From positions 21,531-85,530 of the forward strand of contig DASRFK010000106.1 of NCBI GenBank assembly GCA_035651635.1: a stretch of 64,000 nucleotides of DNA. The letters run 5' to 3'. A program made the translations under genes and the position numbers. The notes below the pieces were generated by a model, which saw only the letters and a list, made by a program, of their open reading frames with translations, was not told where the DNA came from and searched no databases. Positions 35,179-43,030 of this stretch are shown here, piece after piece. How positions within the stretch are numbered: the first letter of the stretch is position 1; every line of letters starts with the position of its first letter. The stretch comes from JANXQE01 sp035651635. Its GTDB lineage: Bacteria > Verrucomicrobiota > Verrucomicrobiia > Limisphaerales > UBA8199.

Positions 35179-37155
35179 TTACATGAGATACGGGTTGCTC
35201 ACCAGGTTTGCCGGAACGTGGCCCCGGTACCGGTAGAACTTCACGGTGTTCCTTTCTGCCGTCGGCCGGGGTGAAACGGCCCCGGGTACATCTGTATACG
35301 GACCAGTGACACTATCGGCGGACTGCAGGATGGCGTCCGGGGTTTGCCACTTTAAGGTCACGCCCGCACCCGGAGCGGCGTCGAAGTTTAGTCGCAGGGT
35401 TAACGCATTGGCGTCGACGATTGCGCCGCCAAATGCGCTGCTGATCTCGGTGTCGCTTAGCACACGGTTATAAATCCGCACGTCGTCCAGTGACCCACTG
35501 AAAGCCTGCCAGGAATTGGTATCATGCGAGAGCCCGAGTTCGATTTCCTGGCCTGTTTGCCAGGACCACGCCTTGGCGTTTGGGCCTGAGGCAACCAATT
35601 GTCCGTCGACATAGAGATTGGCCTGGCCGCTACCGCTTTGATCGTAGGTCAACGCGACCTGGTGCCATTTGTCATCCGAGAGGTTGATGGACGTCAAATC
35701 CTGAGCGCTTTGAGAGGTGGTCACCTCAATTGTTCCGTCGGCGTTCTGCACGAAGTACAAGCCATTGCCATTGCGCCGATCCAACAGGGTGGCGGGCTTG
35801 CCCGCGCTGTTGCTCAATCCGGGAGATTTCATCCAGAACATAATGGTTCCGGTGGCGGCGTCAAAGTTGGTGGAGCCCGAGACGATAATTTGATTCCGGT
35901 TCGTGGCGTTAAAACTCATCACTCCGGTTCGCGTGACGCCGCCGGAATCAGCGAGAGTGGCCAGCCAGTTGGCGCCCAAAACCAGTCCATCCTCAGGCGT
36001 GCCGGAAGGTTTGCTGTCCAGCGTGTAGTTCTTTCCGGCCACAACCGCGAGGCTGTCCACCGAAACGGTGCTGCTGAACGCACTTCCATAAGCATTGGAT
36101 ACCTTCAGGTCGTAGGTTGCGAGATCCGCTGCCGCCACTTTGCTGATGGTGAACGAACTATTGGTCGCGCCGGCAATCGGGGCGCCGTCCTTCCGCCATT
36201 GATAGGATAGCGGCGGAACGCCACAGGCATAACCGCTCCAGGTGATCGTGTCCCCGGGTGAAACCACCACCGGTTGAGGCGACATAGTGATGACGGGCTT
36301 ATCGGTGATGATGAAACCGGAAATGGTGCTTGCAAAATTGTAACCCGTGGTCTTGTTGCCAGCATGGCCCGCGCGATTGCCGATGATCTTGAGGTGGTCT
36401 GTGTTTAACGCGCCGCTGGACGTGCTCATCCCGCCGCCAATCCCTCGGACCCAGCTCGTATCCCCAGCATCGGCCACCGGGGGAATACTGGGATAAACGA
36501 CCGACTGCGTGGTATTGGCCGTTGCATCAATGATGAAGGCGTTGGTTAAGTATTGCAGCGAATCGCTCGATGCGATCAATTCAACCGCGAAAGACGAATT
36601 CGTAAAGACGCTTTTCAGTCCCGTGATGTCGATGCTGTAACCGGGTTGAGAATTGTCTCCGCCTGAACTGCCGGGCCCAAAATTGACTCCGTCGCGGATA
36701 AAACCCCAATAAACCTGTTCATTGCCCGGTTTATATCCGTTCCCGCCAAACGTGTAATGTGGCCCGGACCGCGTGTACCCGCCAAATCCGCTCACATTGG
36801 CCGCAATGCCGGACCAGTTCAAAGTCAGTGACCCGCTCGGCAGGGGATTTAAGCCGTTGGTGGAGCTCGTCGTGTTGATCGTCTCGGTGAGGCTGAAATT
36901 CATTCCGGCACAGGAGCTATAACCCGTGTCCATTTGCGTGAGGCTCTCCCAATCGTTGGTCCCGATGCCAAAAGCCGGCGCCGTGACCACACTGCCGCTG
37001 TAGGATTCCGTGCCGCAGTAGTGTGTCTGAAAATTGAATCCTACCGTTGCGGCCTGGCTTACGCCAAGCATCAGCGCCGCCGCCGAAACCGTGCAAGCCG
37101 CGTGCTTCCGCGCCCCGTTTTTATCTTCAAAGCGTTTTTTCTTCATAGCAATCAT
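35179..37155 (-). CDS. Secreted LamG-domain protein with Ig-like repeat
   Basis: 658 residues. A signal peptide (KHAACTVSAAALMLGVSQAATV) is followed by an approximately 250-residue beta-rich domain of unknown type, an Ig-like domain with the YQWRKDGAPIAGATNSSFTIS motif (about 330-390), and a LamG/concanavalin-like domain (TIMFWMKSPGLSNSAGKPAT, WHQVALTYDQSGSGQANLYV, SGSLDDVRIYNRVLSDTEI). A C-terminal beta strand segment (DAILQSADSVTGPYTDVPGA) matches the terminal domains of other exported verrucomicrobial proteins. It would be extracellular or cell-wall associated and bind carbohydrate. An alternative start is the ATG at 37146. Stand-alone gene. Confidence 0.78.
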   Translation of the reverse strand: MIAMKKKRFEDKNGARKHAACTVSAAALMLGVSQAATVGFNFQTHYCGTESYSGSVVTAPAFGIGTNDWESLTQMDTGYSSCAGMNFSLTETINTTSSTNGLNPLPSGSLTLNWSGIAANVSGFGGYTRSGPHYTFGGNGYKPGNEQVYWGFIRDGVNFGPGSSGGDNSQPGYSIDITGLKSVFTNSSFAVELIASSDSLQYLTNAFIIDATANTTQSVVYPSIPPVADAGDTSWVRGIGGGMSTSSGALNTDHLKIIGNRAGHAGNKTTGYNFASTISGFIITDKPVITMSPQPVVVSPGDTITWSGYACGVPPLSYQWRKDGAPIAGATNSSFTISKVAAADLATYDLKVSNAYGSAFSSTVSVDSLAVVAGKNYTLDSKPSGTPEDGLVLGANWLATLADSGGVTRTGVMSFNATNRNQIIVSGSTNFDAATGTIMFWMKSPGLSNSAGKPATLLDRRNGNGLYFVQNADGTIEVTTSQSAQDLTSINLSDDKWHQVALTYDQSGSGQANLYVDGQLVASGPNAKAWSWQTGQEIELGLSHDTNSWQAFSGSLDDVRIYNRVLSDTEISSAFGGAIVDANALTLRLNFDAAPGAGVTLKWQTPDAILQSADSVTGPYTDVPGAVSPRPTAERNTVKFYRYRGHVPANLVSNPYLM

Positions 37156-37331
37156 TTGGTTCTAAAGGAATGCCTCGGCCCGACAGCTAATCTTGCGGAA
37201 GCATCCTTGGGTTTCCTGTTCGCATCGAGTGTCAGACCATGGTAGTAATGATGTCAAAGACAATTTTGATTTGTCGTTTATAACGGCCTCATTTTTTTAT
37301 CGAGACCCCACTGCCGAAATCGCCGCCTCCC

Positions 37332-38837
37332 ATGTCTGCCGACCTCCAACCAAGACTCGACAAAGCCCGTCAATTCCTTCTCTCCAACCGGTTCGCGGAA
37401 GCGTTGCCGCTGTATCAAAGGCTGCTCCACCAGCGGCCAGGCGACGCCGTTCTTTGGTTTGAGTGCGGAAACGCTGCCAGCGGGCTTCAGCAAATGGACC
37501 TGGCCGACCGGGCCTGGACGCGAGCCCTCGAACTAGCTCCGGGCAACTCGGAACTGACCGGGTTAATTGGTCACCAGTACCAGAGCTTGCGTCAGCCGGA
37601 CCGGGCCCGGGATTGCTTTTCGAAAGCCGCCGCCGCAGATCCGCGGGGCATCAATCCCCGGATAAGTCTGGCGGTTCTTGCCGAGCAGAACCACTGCCTT
37701 GAAGAGGCGCGCTCGGCGGTCGGGCAATGCCTGAAAATCGATCCCCATGACGAGCAGGCCCGCTACTTCAATGCCGTCCTCGATCGCCGGGAAAACAGCT
37801 TGGACCAGGCCGAGCGCGAATTGCGCGATCTCCTGGCGTCCGAACCCAAACACCCGTTCGTTCGCTATGCCGCTCGTTACGAACTGGCCAACATCCTCGA
37901 TCGCACCGAGCGATACGATGAGGCCATGAACTCGCTCACCGAGGCCAAAAGAATCGTCCGCACCCTGACCGACACTCAACTATTAATCAAAGCCTACGAC
38001 CAGGCTGCCGCATCAGCGCGCGCCTTTACCAGGAACTTGCCAAAAACCATCTTGCGCACCTGGGCCGTTTCCTTTCCCGAACAGGTGCGTCAGCCAAAGG
38101 TTTCGCTGGCGTTCCTGGGAGGCCATCCGCGCAGCGGCACGACTCTGCTTGAGCAAGTCCTTGATGCGCACCCGGCCGTAGCCGCACTGGACGAACCGCC
38201 CGCCTTTCTCAAGCTGCTTCAGCCGGAGTTTCACCGTTCCAAGGTACTCTCGGCGGGACGCCTGAACGCCTTGCGCCAGCTTTACCTACAGGCCTTGTCG
38301 GTTGAATTAGGGCCCGCTGCGGCCGGCAAAGTGTGGGTCGACAAAAATCCATCTCCCACTGGCCGGCTGCCACTCTGGCTGCGGGTCTTTCCCGAGTTGC
38401 GAGTGCTAATCGCCTTGCGCGATCCGCGCGACGTTCTCCTGAGTTGTTATTTCCAGAACATCCCTCTCAACACAACCAACGTGAATTTTTTGAGTCTCGA
38501 ACGTCTGGCCAAACATTACGCCGATCTGATGGACATTTGGCTCATGGTAAGGGGATGGGAAGGCTTTGCCTGGATTGAGACTCGTTATGAAGATGTGATT
38601 GCCGGCGTGGAGAAGGAAGGAACCAGGGTCACCGGGTTCCTCGGTCTTGCGTGGCATGAACAACAGGCCAGGTTTTACGAAAAGAGCAAGCGCAAGCAGC
38701 TCTATTCGCCAACCTACCAGGACGTCACGCAACCGGTTTATTCGCGCTCGGTCGGGCGTTGGCGTGCCTACGCAAAATATCTCGAGCCTGTCCAGCCAGC
38801 CCTGGAACGTTACCGCCTCGCCTTCGGCTACGATTGA
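37332..38837 (+). CDS. TPR-repeat sulfotransferase (paralogue of the one at 11369)
   Basis: 501 residues with N-terminal TPR units (PLYQRLLHQRPGDAVLWFEC, LADRAWTRALELAPGNSELT, ARDCFSKAAAADPRGINPRI) up to about residue 245. The sulfotransferase domain follows: PAPS loop LGGHPRSGTTLLEQVLDAHP near residue 262, KVWVDKNPSPTGRLPLW, and LIALRDPRDVLLSCYFQNIP near residues 358-376. Order, spacing and many residues match the gene at 11369-12931, so one arose by duplication or they came together from a common ancestor. Acceptor is unknown; proteins with this fusion often modify tyrosine or surface sugars. No signal peptide. Confidence 0.85.
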   Translation: MSADLQPRLDKARQFLLSNRFAEALPLYQRLLHQRPGDAVLWFECGNAASGLQQMDLADRAWTRALELAPGNSELTGLIGHQYQSLRQPDRARDCFSKAAAADPRGINPRISLAVLAEQNHCLEEARSAVGQCLKIDPHDEQARYFNAVLDRRENSLDQAERELRDLLASEPKHPFVRYAARYELANILDRTERYDEAMNSLTEAKRIVRTLTDTQLLIKAYDQAAASARAFTRNLPKTILRTWAVSFPEQVRQPKVSLAFLGGHPRSGTTLLEQVLDAHPAVAALDEPPAFLKLLQPEFHRSKVLSAGRLNALRQLYLQALSVELGPAAAGKVWVDKNPSPTGRLPLWLRVFPELRVLIALRDPRDVLLSCYFQNIPLNTTNVNFLSLERLAKHYADLMDIWLMVRGWEGFAWIETRYEDVIAGVEKEGTRVTGFLGLAWHEQQARFYEKSKRKQLYSPTYQDVTQPVYSRSVGRWRAYAKYLEPVQPALERYRLAFGYD

Positions 38838-38964
38838 GCCTTTCCAGCGCCGGATCCTACCGTCTGCACTGGTACCCCACCACCTCGGCCTACAGTCTTC
38901 TATAACCGAGTATCAGTTGAAAAATTTTCCCCGAGTAGCCGCAGAATCAGACCGGCCGCGCTCA

Positions 38965-39564
38965 TTAACAAACTTGCAACGTTTTCTGCAACTGCTTGCG
39001 TAGTTGCCCCCGTGCGCGGTACAGACGCACCTCGACGGCTTTGGCAGAACAATTGAGCACCGCGCCAATCTCCGCGTGGCTTAGACCCTCATATTCGAAC
39101 AAAATCAGCGGCGTGCGCAATTCAACTGGCAGTCCTTGCACCGCCCGTCGCACCTCTTCGGCGCGTTCGCTGCTTTCCGCCTCTTCGCTCGGTGAAGCGG
39201 CCGTATCGGTTAGGCCATCCTTTAAAGACGCGCCGCTCTCCGTCTCGGCTTCCAACGACACTTGGGGATGACGCTTATGCCAGCGGAACCGGTCCCGCAG
39301 CAGATTGGTCGCAATCGTGTAGAGCCAGGTTGAAAAACGGTGATTGGGACGGAAGCGCGCCGCATTCTGATAAACCCGCACGAAGCTTTCCTGCGCCAAA
39401 TCAGCCGCGTCGGTCTCGTTGTTGATCTGGCGCAACAGGTAGTGAAAGAGCCGCGCGCCATGGCGCTCCATTAGCGCGCTCAGCGCCGCGTCGTGGCCGG
39501 CCGCCAATCGCGCCATGTCCTCACGGTCTTGTTCATCGGTGCCGCCTTGCATGCTTGCACCCAA
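38965..39564 (-). CDS. ECF RNA polymerase sigma factor (CnrH-like)
   Basis: 199 residues from a TTG at 39564 that directly follows the stop of the upstream gene; the internal ATG at 39552 (MQGGTDEQ) is an alternative. Region 2 is recognisable as LMERHGARLFHYLLRQINNE, DAADLAQESFVRVYQNAARF and FSTWLYTIATNLLRDRFRWH, region 4 as VQGLPVELRTPLILFEYEG, LSHAEIGAVLNCSAKAVEVR. The linker is long and acidic/Ser-rich (about 60 residues), with a C-terminal KTLQVC. The gene is third in an anti-sigma/sensor/sigma order that equals cnrYXH of Cupriavidus, so it probably responds to metal. Confidence 0.85.
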   Translation of the reverse strand: MGASMQGGTDEQDREDMARLAAGHDAALSALMERHGARLFHYLLRQINNETDAADLAQESFVRVYQNAARFRPNHRFSTWLYTIATNLLRDRFRWHKRHPQVSLEAETESGASLKDGLTDTAASPSEEAESSERAEEVRRAVQGLPVELRTPLILFEYEGLSHAEIGAVLNCSAKAVEVRLYRARGQLRKQLQKTLQVC

Positions 39565-40029
39565 TCAATGGTGCATGCTCGAATGCGTATCGCCGAGCAA
39601 GGTCCTGCTCTGCACCCAGTCCAGATAACGCTTGCCCTGCTCCGCCGGCATCGTGCGGCTCACTTCGTAAAAATGTTGCAGCATCTTGCTTTGGCATTGT
39701 GCGCGCAACTGCGCGGCATCGGCAAGCGCCTGCTGAATCTGTGGCGTGACATTGTTCGTTTGCGCCAGCAAATTCGCCAGCTCCTGGTTCTTTAAATCGA
39801 TTTGGTGACAACGTTCGGCGCAACCCGCCAGGTATTGCTCGTGCAGCTGGGAAACCCGGGTGAACTCTGGTTCGGTTAAGTGAAACTCCTGCTTCAGCCA
39901 TGCCAACTCCGGCGCTTTGCTGTCGTCGGACCGGCAGCATGAGTCCGCGGTTCCGGCCCGATACATGCCCGCGTAAGCGAGCGCGCCCAAAACCAGCCCT
40001 CCAATCAGAATGAGCACCGATCGTTTCAT
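39565..40029 (-). CDS. Periplasmic metal-sensor/resistance protein (CnrX/ZraP-like)
   Basis: 154 residues. One N-terminal TM or signal-anchor helix (VLILIGGLVLGALAYAGMY) is followed by CCRSDDSKAPELAWL, a helical periplasmic hairpin of the LTEPEFTRVSQLHEQYLAGC type and the downstream LLAQTNNVTPQIQQALADAA and AQLRAQCQSKMLQHFYEVSR helices. Conserved H/C/M residues in the second and third helices (AGCAERCHQ, MLQHFYEV) and the C-terminal HSSMHH are candidate metal ligands. In CnrX, metal binding in the periplasm releases the anti-sigma factor. The gene lies between the anti-sigma and sigma genes with 3 and 0 bp gaps. The metal is not predicted. Confidence 0.75.
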   Translation of the reverse strand: MKRSVLILIGGLVLGALAYAGMYRAGTADSCCRSDDSKAPELAWLKQEFHLTEPEFTRVSQLHEQYLAGCAERCHQIDLKNQELANLLAQTNNVTPQIQQALADAAQLRAQCQSKMLQHFYEVSRTMPAEQGKRYLDWVQSRTLLGDTHSSMHH

Positions 40030-40032
40030 GTG

Positions 40033-40368
40033 TTAATGGTGAAGCATCTGATACGGGTCCACCACTTGAACATAGCGCGCGCTCAATTGCGCCTCGGCGC
40101 GCGCATTGGCGGCCCGGGCCTGCCAGTACCCAACAACCAAACCGGCCAGCAGCAGCACCGCCAGGTAGCTGGTGGCCAGGGCGGGGCGCGCAATCGCCGC
40201 CCCAAGCCGCTCCCATATCAGCCTCCAGGCAGGCCTCCGCGCCTGGCGCCGTGCAATTCCGAGCCAGACCCCTTCCTCGAATCGGGGGGGCAAGGGCGTT
40301 TGAACCTTCCATTCGTGTAAGACCCGGCTCAGGGCTTGATCGCTTTCGTTCGATGGTTGCGCTTTCAT
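40033..40368 (-). CDS. Probable membrane anti-sigma factor (CnrY-like position)
   Basis: 111 residues from the ATG at 40368 (the frame stays open upstream to 40509 but with no membrane or family feature). A soluble N-terminal part of about 50 residues, AWRLIWERLGAAIARP, one TM helix (ALATSYLAVLLLAGLVVGYW) and a short periplasmic tail ending DPYQMLHH. The sequence is not clearly related to CnrY, but the single-pass topology, length and first position of the three-gene operon fit an anti-sigma factor that holds the ECF sigma at the membrane. Its role is by position. Confidence 0.6.
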   Translation of the reverse strand: MKAQPSNESDQALSRVLHEWKVQTPLPPRFEEGVWLGIARRQARRPAWRLIWERLGAAIARPALATSYLAVLLLAGLVVGYWQARAANARAEAQLSARYVQVVDPYQMLHH

Positions 40369-40828
40369 CGCTTTGACTGGCGGCAATACCTCAGGTCTCC
40401 GCCTTGAAAAACATACGAATTTCGCTCTCCGACGGCCATGTTTTTGTCGTCCAGTTCCATCGTTTATACGGCGCCATTGCCCTGACCCCTCGTTAAATCT
40501 CAACTGCACAAGGCATGAAAACTACCCCCCCCGATGTTCGGTTCGGCAGGTCCAAAGCCACGGCCAGGCGCTTCACTCGTTCGTTATTAGATCTTGCATT
40601 CAGACGGCCTCGATGTTACTTATATAGGACACACGCCAATTAGGTTCAGGTAACCTCGCAGGTACCTGATTGTCGGAGCCTTGTTGTGTACTCGAAGTAA
40701 TTCAGCTGGAGGAAGTCGAAACAATCTTCCGCTGAAGCCGGAGCGTGTGGGCTGACCGCAGTTCTGTTCGTTCTTGGAACCCGAACCGACGAACGCGGCG
40801 CCCCAGAGCTGAATGAACCTGACAACCT
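40369..40828. other. Intergenic region between divergent operons
   Basis: About 460 bp without a supported gene; it must contain the promoters of the anti-sigma/sensor/sigma operon (minus) and of the small genes at 40829 (plus). I see no convincing hairpin, operator or ECF-type -35/-10 pair. Confidence 0.4.
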
Positions 40829-41074
40829 ATGAAAGTTTTATTAAAAGACGAGCAAGCTCGTCTTTATTACGGAATGGAACACGCCTGGGTGGCGGATCCC
40901 AACGCGGCCATGGATTTCCAGGTGCTCGAGCGAGCCGGCCAGGAGGCTTCACAATATCCCCTGCACACCTTGGCGATCGTGCTTAGGTATGAGAATCCTG
41001 AATGCGAACTCTCCTTAAACCCGGGCCTGTTCTGGAACCCGCAGCCGGGCAATAGCGCCGCCTCAAGCGTTTGA
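40829..41074 (+). CDS. Small conserved-looking protein of unknown function
   Basis: 81 residues without TM or signal: MKVLLKDEQARLYYGMEHAW, then WVADPNAAMDFQVLERAGQE, THTLAIVLRYENPECELSLN-like, with the pattern L-x-F-E/Y-x-P-E-C near the C-terminus. Small proteins with this arrangement occur in these genomes next to diverse genes. The ATG has no strong ribosome binding site. The next small gene starts 6 bp downstream on the same strand. Confidence 0.55.
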   Translation: MKVLLKDEQARLYYGMEHAWVADPNAAMDFQVLERAGQEASQYPLHTLAIVLRYENPECELSLNPGLFWNPQPGNSAASSV

Positions 41075-41080
41075 ACTGAG

Positions 41081-41272
41081 ATGACCGAAATCGTTTCTGA
41101 TGGGTACATGACGGTAATTCTGCTCGGCGCGGCTCTGTGCGCGCTGGCAGTGGCGCGACGCGTACTGGCGCATCGGGGTTCGCACGGACCGGCCGAACAC
41201 CTGCGCCCCCACCCCGCCCCAGCGGAGCGCCAGCCTCCAAAACCCGAGCTGGAAAGGCCCGCAAGCCATTGA
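41081..41272 (+). CDS. Small single-pass membrane protein of unknown function
   Basis: 63 residues: an N-terminal helix (YMTVILLGAALCALAVARRV) and a basic, Pro/His-rich tail. It follows the previous small gene by 6 bp on the same strand, consistent with one transcript. No family is recognised, and the reading is supported only by position, the membrane helix and the good start spacing. Confidence 0.4.
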   Translation: MTEIVSDGYMTVILLGAALCALAVARRVLAHRGSHGPAEHLRPHPAPAERQPPKPELERPASH

Positions 41273-41286
41273 CGAAGCCGACCCAG

Positions 41287-41331
41287 TCTGCGCTGCGCTC
41301 CGAATGAAGACTGGAGGCGGCGGGAGTTGAA
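41287..41331 (+). repeat. Direct repeat of the ssrA 3' end, outer copy (attachment-site-like)
   Basis: 45 bp, TCTGCGCTGCGCTCCGAATG then AAGACTGGAGGCGGCGGGAG and TTGAA, equal to 42353-42397 except for one base. It contains the last 20 bases of tmRNA on the minus strand but then departs, so it is not a second tRNA-like gene. Confidence 0.8.
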
Positions 41332-41480
41332 GGCAGTCGATGGTTGGCGACAGTGCACGGACCCGCGTAACCACGAGCAATCTTGCATGTCGTGTCTTTG
41401 ACTCGTATGCACAAGCCGCATCTGAATGAAACTCTTTTGTCCCGTCCTGTCCCGTCCTCCGGTAGGAGGTCCCGCCCCCT

Positions 41481-41783
41481 TCACGCGGCGGCCAAAACTT
41501 TAACTTCTTTATCGAGGCGTCCGGCCAGTCGTTCCTGTTCTTTTTCCAGGTCGTAGTGCGATTGAAGATTCAACCAGAACTCCGGAGACATTCGAAAATA
41601 GCGCCCAAGTCGCAATGCGGTGTCAGCGGTGATGGCGCGGTCGCCCTTAACGATCTCATTTATGCGGCGCGGGGGCACCCCGATGTCCTTTGCCAGCCGA
41701 TACTGTGTAATCACCATCGGCTTGAGGAATTCCTCTTCGAGAATTTCACCCGGAGTGATGTTGCTTAACAGTTTGCTTTTCAT
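41481..41783 (-). CDS. higA: HigA-type antitoxin (XRE family)
   Basis: 100 residues with the HigA HTH: ITPGEILEEEFLKPMVITQY and RLAKDIGVPPRRINEIVKGD, then ADTALRLGRYFRMSPEFWLN. Antitoxins of this clade neutralise a RelE-like mRNase and repress the operon. It begins 2 bp after the stop of higB on the same strand, the usual toxin-first order of hig loci. The C-terminal tail (LDKEVKVLAAA) is charged, as in the toxin-contact region. Confidence 0.9.
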   Translation of the reverse strand: MKSKLLSNITPGEILEEEFLKPMVITQYRLAKDIGVPPRRINEIVKGDRAITADTALRLGRYFRMSPEFWLNLQSHYDLEKEQERLAGRLDKEVKVLAAA

Positions 41784-41785
41784 AA

Positions 41786-42067
41786 TCAGTGATAATCCAC
41801 TACTTCGACTTCATGGGCGTTCCCATCGCGCCAGCGGAAACAAATCCGCCACTGGTCCTTGACGCGGATACTGTATTGTCCCTTTCGCTTACCTTTAAGG
41901 GCCTCGAGGCGATTGCCCGGCGGCACGGCCATGTCCCGAAGCTCTGTGGCCGCATGCAACGCCAACAGTTTGCGTCTGGCATTGCGCTGTATTCCTGGCG
42001 GGAACCGACGGGACACTTCTGCCCGAAAAATCCGCTCTGTTTCCGCTGACGCGAAACTGACGATCAC
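41786..42067 (-). CDS. higB: HigB-type toxin (RelE superfamily mRNase)
   Basis: 93 residues from the GTG at 42067 (VIVSFASAETERIF, matching the usual MI-x-SF-x3-ET-x-IF start of this family). RelE-fold landmarks follow: RRKLLALHAATELRDMAVPP, NRLEALKGKRKGQYSIRVKD, QWRICFRWRDGNAHEVEVVD. These toxins cut mRNA on ribosomes; the KGKRKGQYSIRV-QWRICF segment holds the basic catalytic cluster. The predicted promoter places transcription start next to the GTG, so the message is probably leaderless. Operon order toxin then antitoxin is typical of hig. Confidence 0.88.
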   Translation of the reverse strand: MIVSFASAETERIFRAEVSRRFPPGIQRNARRKLLALHAATELRDMAVPPGNRLEALKGKRKGQYSIRVKDQWRICFRWRDGNAHEVEVVDYH

Positions 42068-42074
42068 TTTGGGA

Positions 42075-42103
42075 TTAATAACGCCAGGCGTTAATGGTGT
42101 CAA
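42075..42103 (-). promoter_or_regulatory. higBA promoter with palindromic operator in the spacer
   Basis: Minus strand: TTGACA at 42103-42098 (perfect -35), a 17-bp spacer, TATTAA at 42080-42075. A perfect inverted repeat TAACGCC/GGCGTTA (42079-42093) with one central base fills the spacer and touches the -10. This is the expected placement of a HigA autoregulatory operator. Confidence 0.78.
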
Positions 42104-42342
42104 GTTGAAGCACTCGCCACAAACCATCCCTACCATCCCTGGCTGATCGAGGTGTGGATATCGGCAGAACTGGTCACTATCATTCCGGCATTGTTCGATT
42201 GATACGCCGCCTCCGATCGAAATTCAAACTGTCTTCTGGCCTTTCCTCTTTTTGATTACCCTGAGTTGCCGAGTCGTAGTTCGAAATGCTCGACCGATTC
42301 GATAGCGCGGCCCGCCTACGCCCTCGGAGGGCTCCGGCGCGG

Positions 42343-42379
42343 CAGTCTTCGTTCTGCGCTGCGCTCCGAACGAAGACTG
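42343..42379 (-). terminator. Hairpin at the 3' end of ssrA
   Basis: Perfect 12-bp stem CAGTCTTCGTTC / GAACGAAGACTG with a 13-base loop, beginning within two bases of the mature tmRNA 3' end. There is no U-tract, so it may be a processing or protection hairpin rather than a classical terminator. Confidence 0.55.
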
Positions 42380-42397
42380 GAGGCGGCGGGAGTTGAA
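42353..42397 (+). repeat. Direct repeat at the ssrA 3' end, gene-side copy
   Basis: Same 45 bp as 41287-41331 (one difference). This copy is part of the intact tmRNA 3' end and of the hairpin behind it. Confidence 0.8.
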
Positions 42398-42730
42398 CCC
42401 GCGTCCTTGGCAAATCTACCAGCCGCGACTACATGCTTAGTCAGGAGATATTTTCTTCCGAGCGATAACGGCCTGACACCGAGCCGCTCAGCCTAGTCCG
42501 CAGGATAAGAGTTTCGGTTGTTTACGCGCAGACGCCGTAAACAACCTAACCTGCTATGGCGTTCGTCCAGCGTAGCAGGTGTCCACTGGCGAACGTCGCG
42601 GCAATTTAGGCCGCGAGGGCTAATTCTTGGTTAGCAATTAACTTTTGGTTCGAGGTTTTAACGAGGCCAACGAACCGTCCTCGGCATGCCGCCTCTGGCG
42701 TACCTGCTAAGTCGAAACCAGTACGCCCCC
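42378..42730 (-). ncRNA. ssrA: Transfer-messenger RNA
   Basis: 353 nt. 5' GGGGGCG pairs with CGCCUCC at the 3' end as a 7-bp acceptor stem (one G-U) followed by the discriminator A; CCA is not encoded. The 5' part has the tRNA-like UGGUUUCGAC segment and the 3' part the T-arm GGUUCAACUCCC. The mRNA-like region has UAAUU before the resume codon GCU and encodes ANQELALAA with a UAA stop (42606-42635), a typical degradation tag ending ALAA. tmRNA with SmpB rescues ribosomes stalled on broken mRNA. Its 3' end carries a direct-repeat pair. Confidence 0.95.
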
Positions 42731-43030
42731 GTGCGGAACGACCCAATATCGTCCGGACAAACAACCCAGTCAAGGCCGACCGCATCGGCCGCATCGCCCT
42801 GGGCAACCCAGCGCGCAGTGGCCTGGCCTCTGCAAGTCCTAAACTCGAAATCTGAACGAACCTGTCCTCTCAAAAGGGCAAGAAGAGGACGAGGAAGAGC
42901 AAGAGGACGAGGAGGATTCAGAGTGGGGAGAATACACACAGGGCGCTTTTACCCGAGCTCGCCGATGGGGCTGGAGGGCGCGATCCCGTCGGGATTAAGA
43001 CCCTCTTGGTTGTCCGTATAAACCTAACGG
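42731..43030. other. Upstream region of ssrA
   Basis: About 300 bp between ssrA and a small gene on the same strand. It contains the ssrA promoter and a purine-rich low-complexity stretch (42880-42925, AAGAGGACGAGGAAGAGCAA-like). No further gene is supported. Confidence 0.45.
42745..42773 (-). promoter_or_regulatory. Predicted ssrA promoter
   Basis: Minus strand TTGACT (42773-42768), 17-bp spacer, GATATT (42750-42745). The distance to the mature 5' end (42730) leaves a short 5' leader for removal by RNase P. Confidence 0.5.

Noticed and set aside
41287..41331. Second tRNA or tmRNA gene
   Set aside because: Only about 20 bases of the 3' end are present; the T-arm and the rest are missing.
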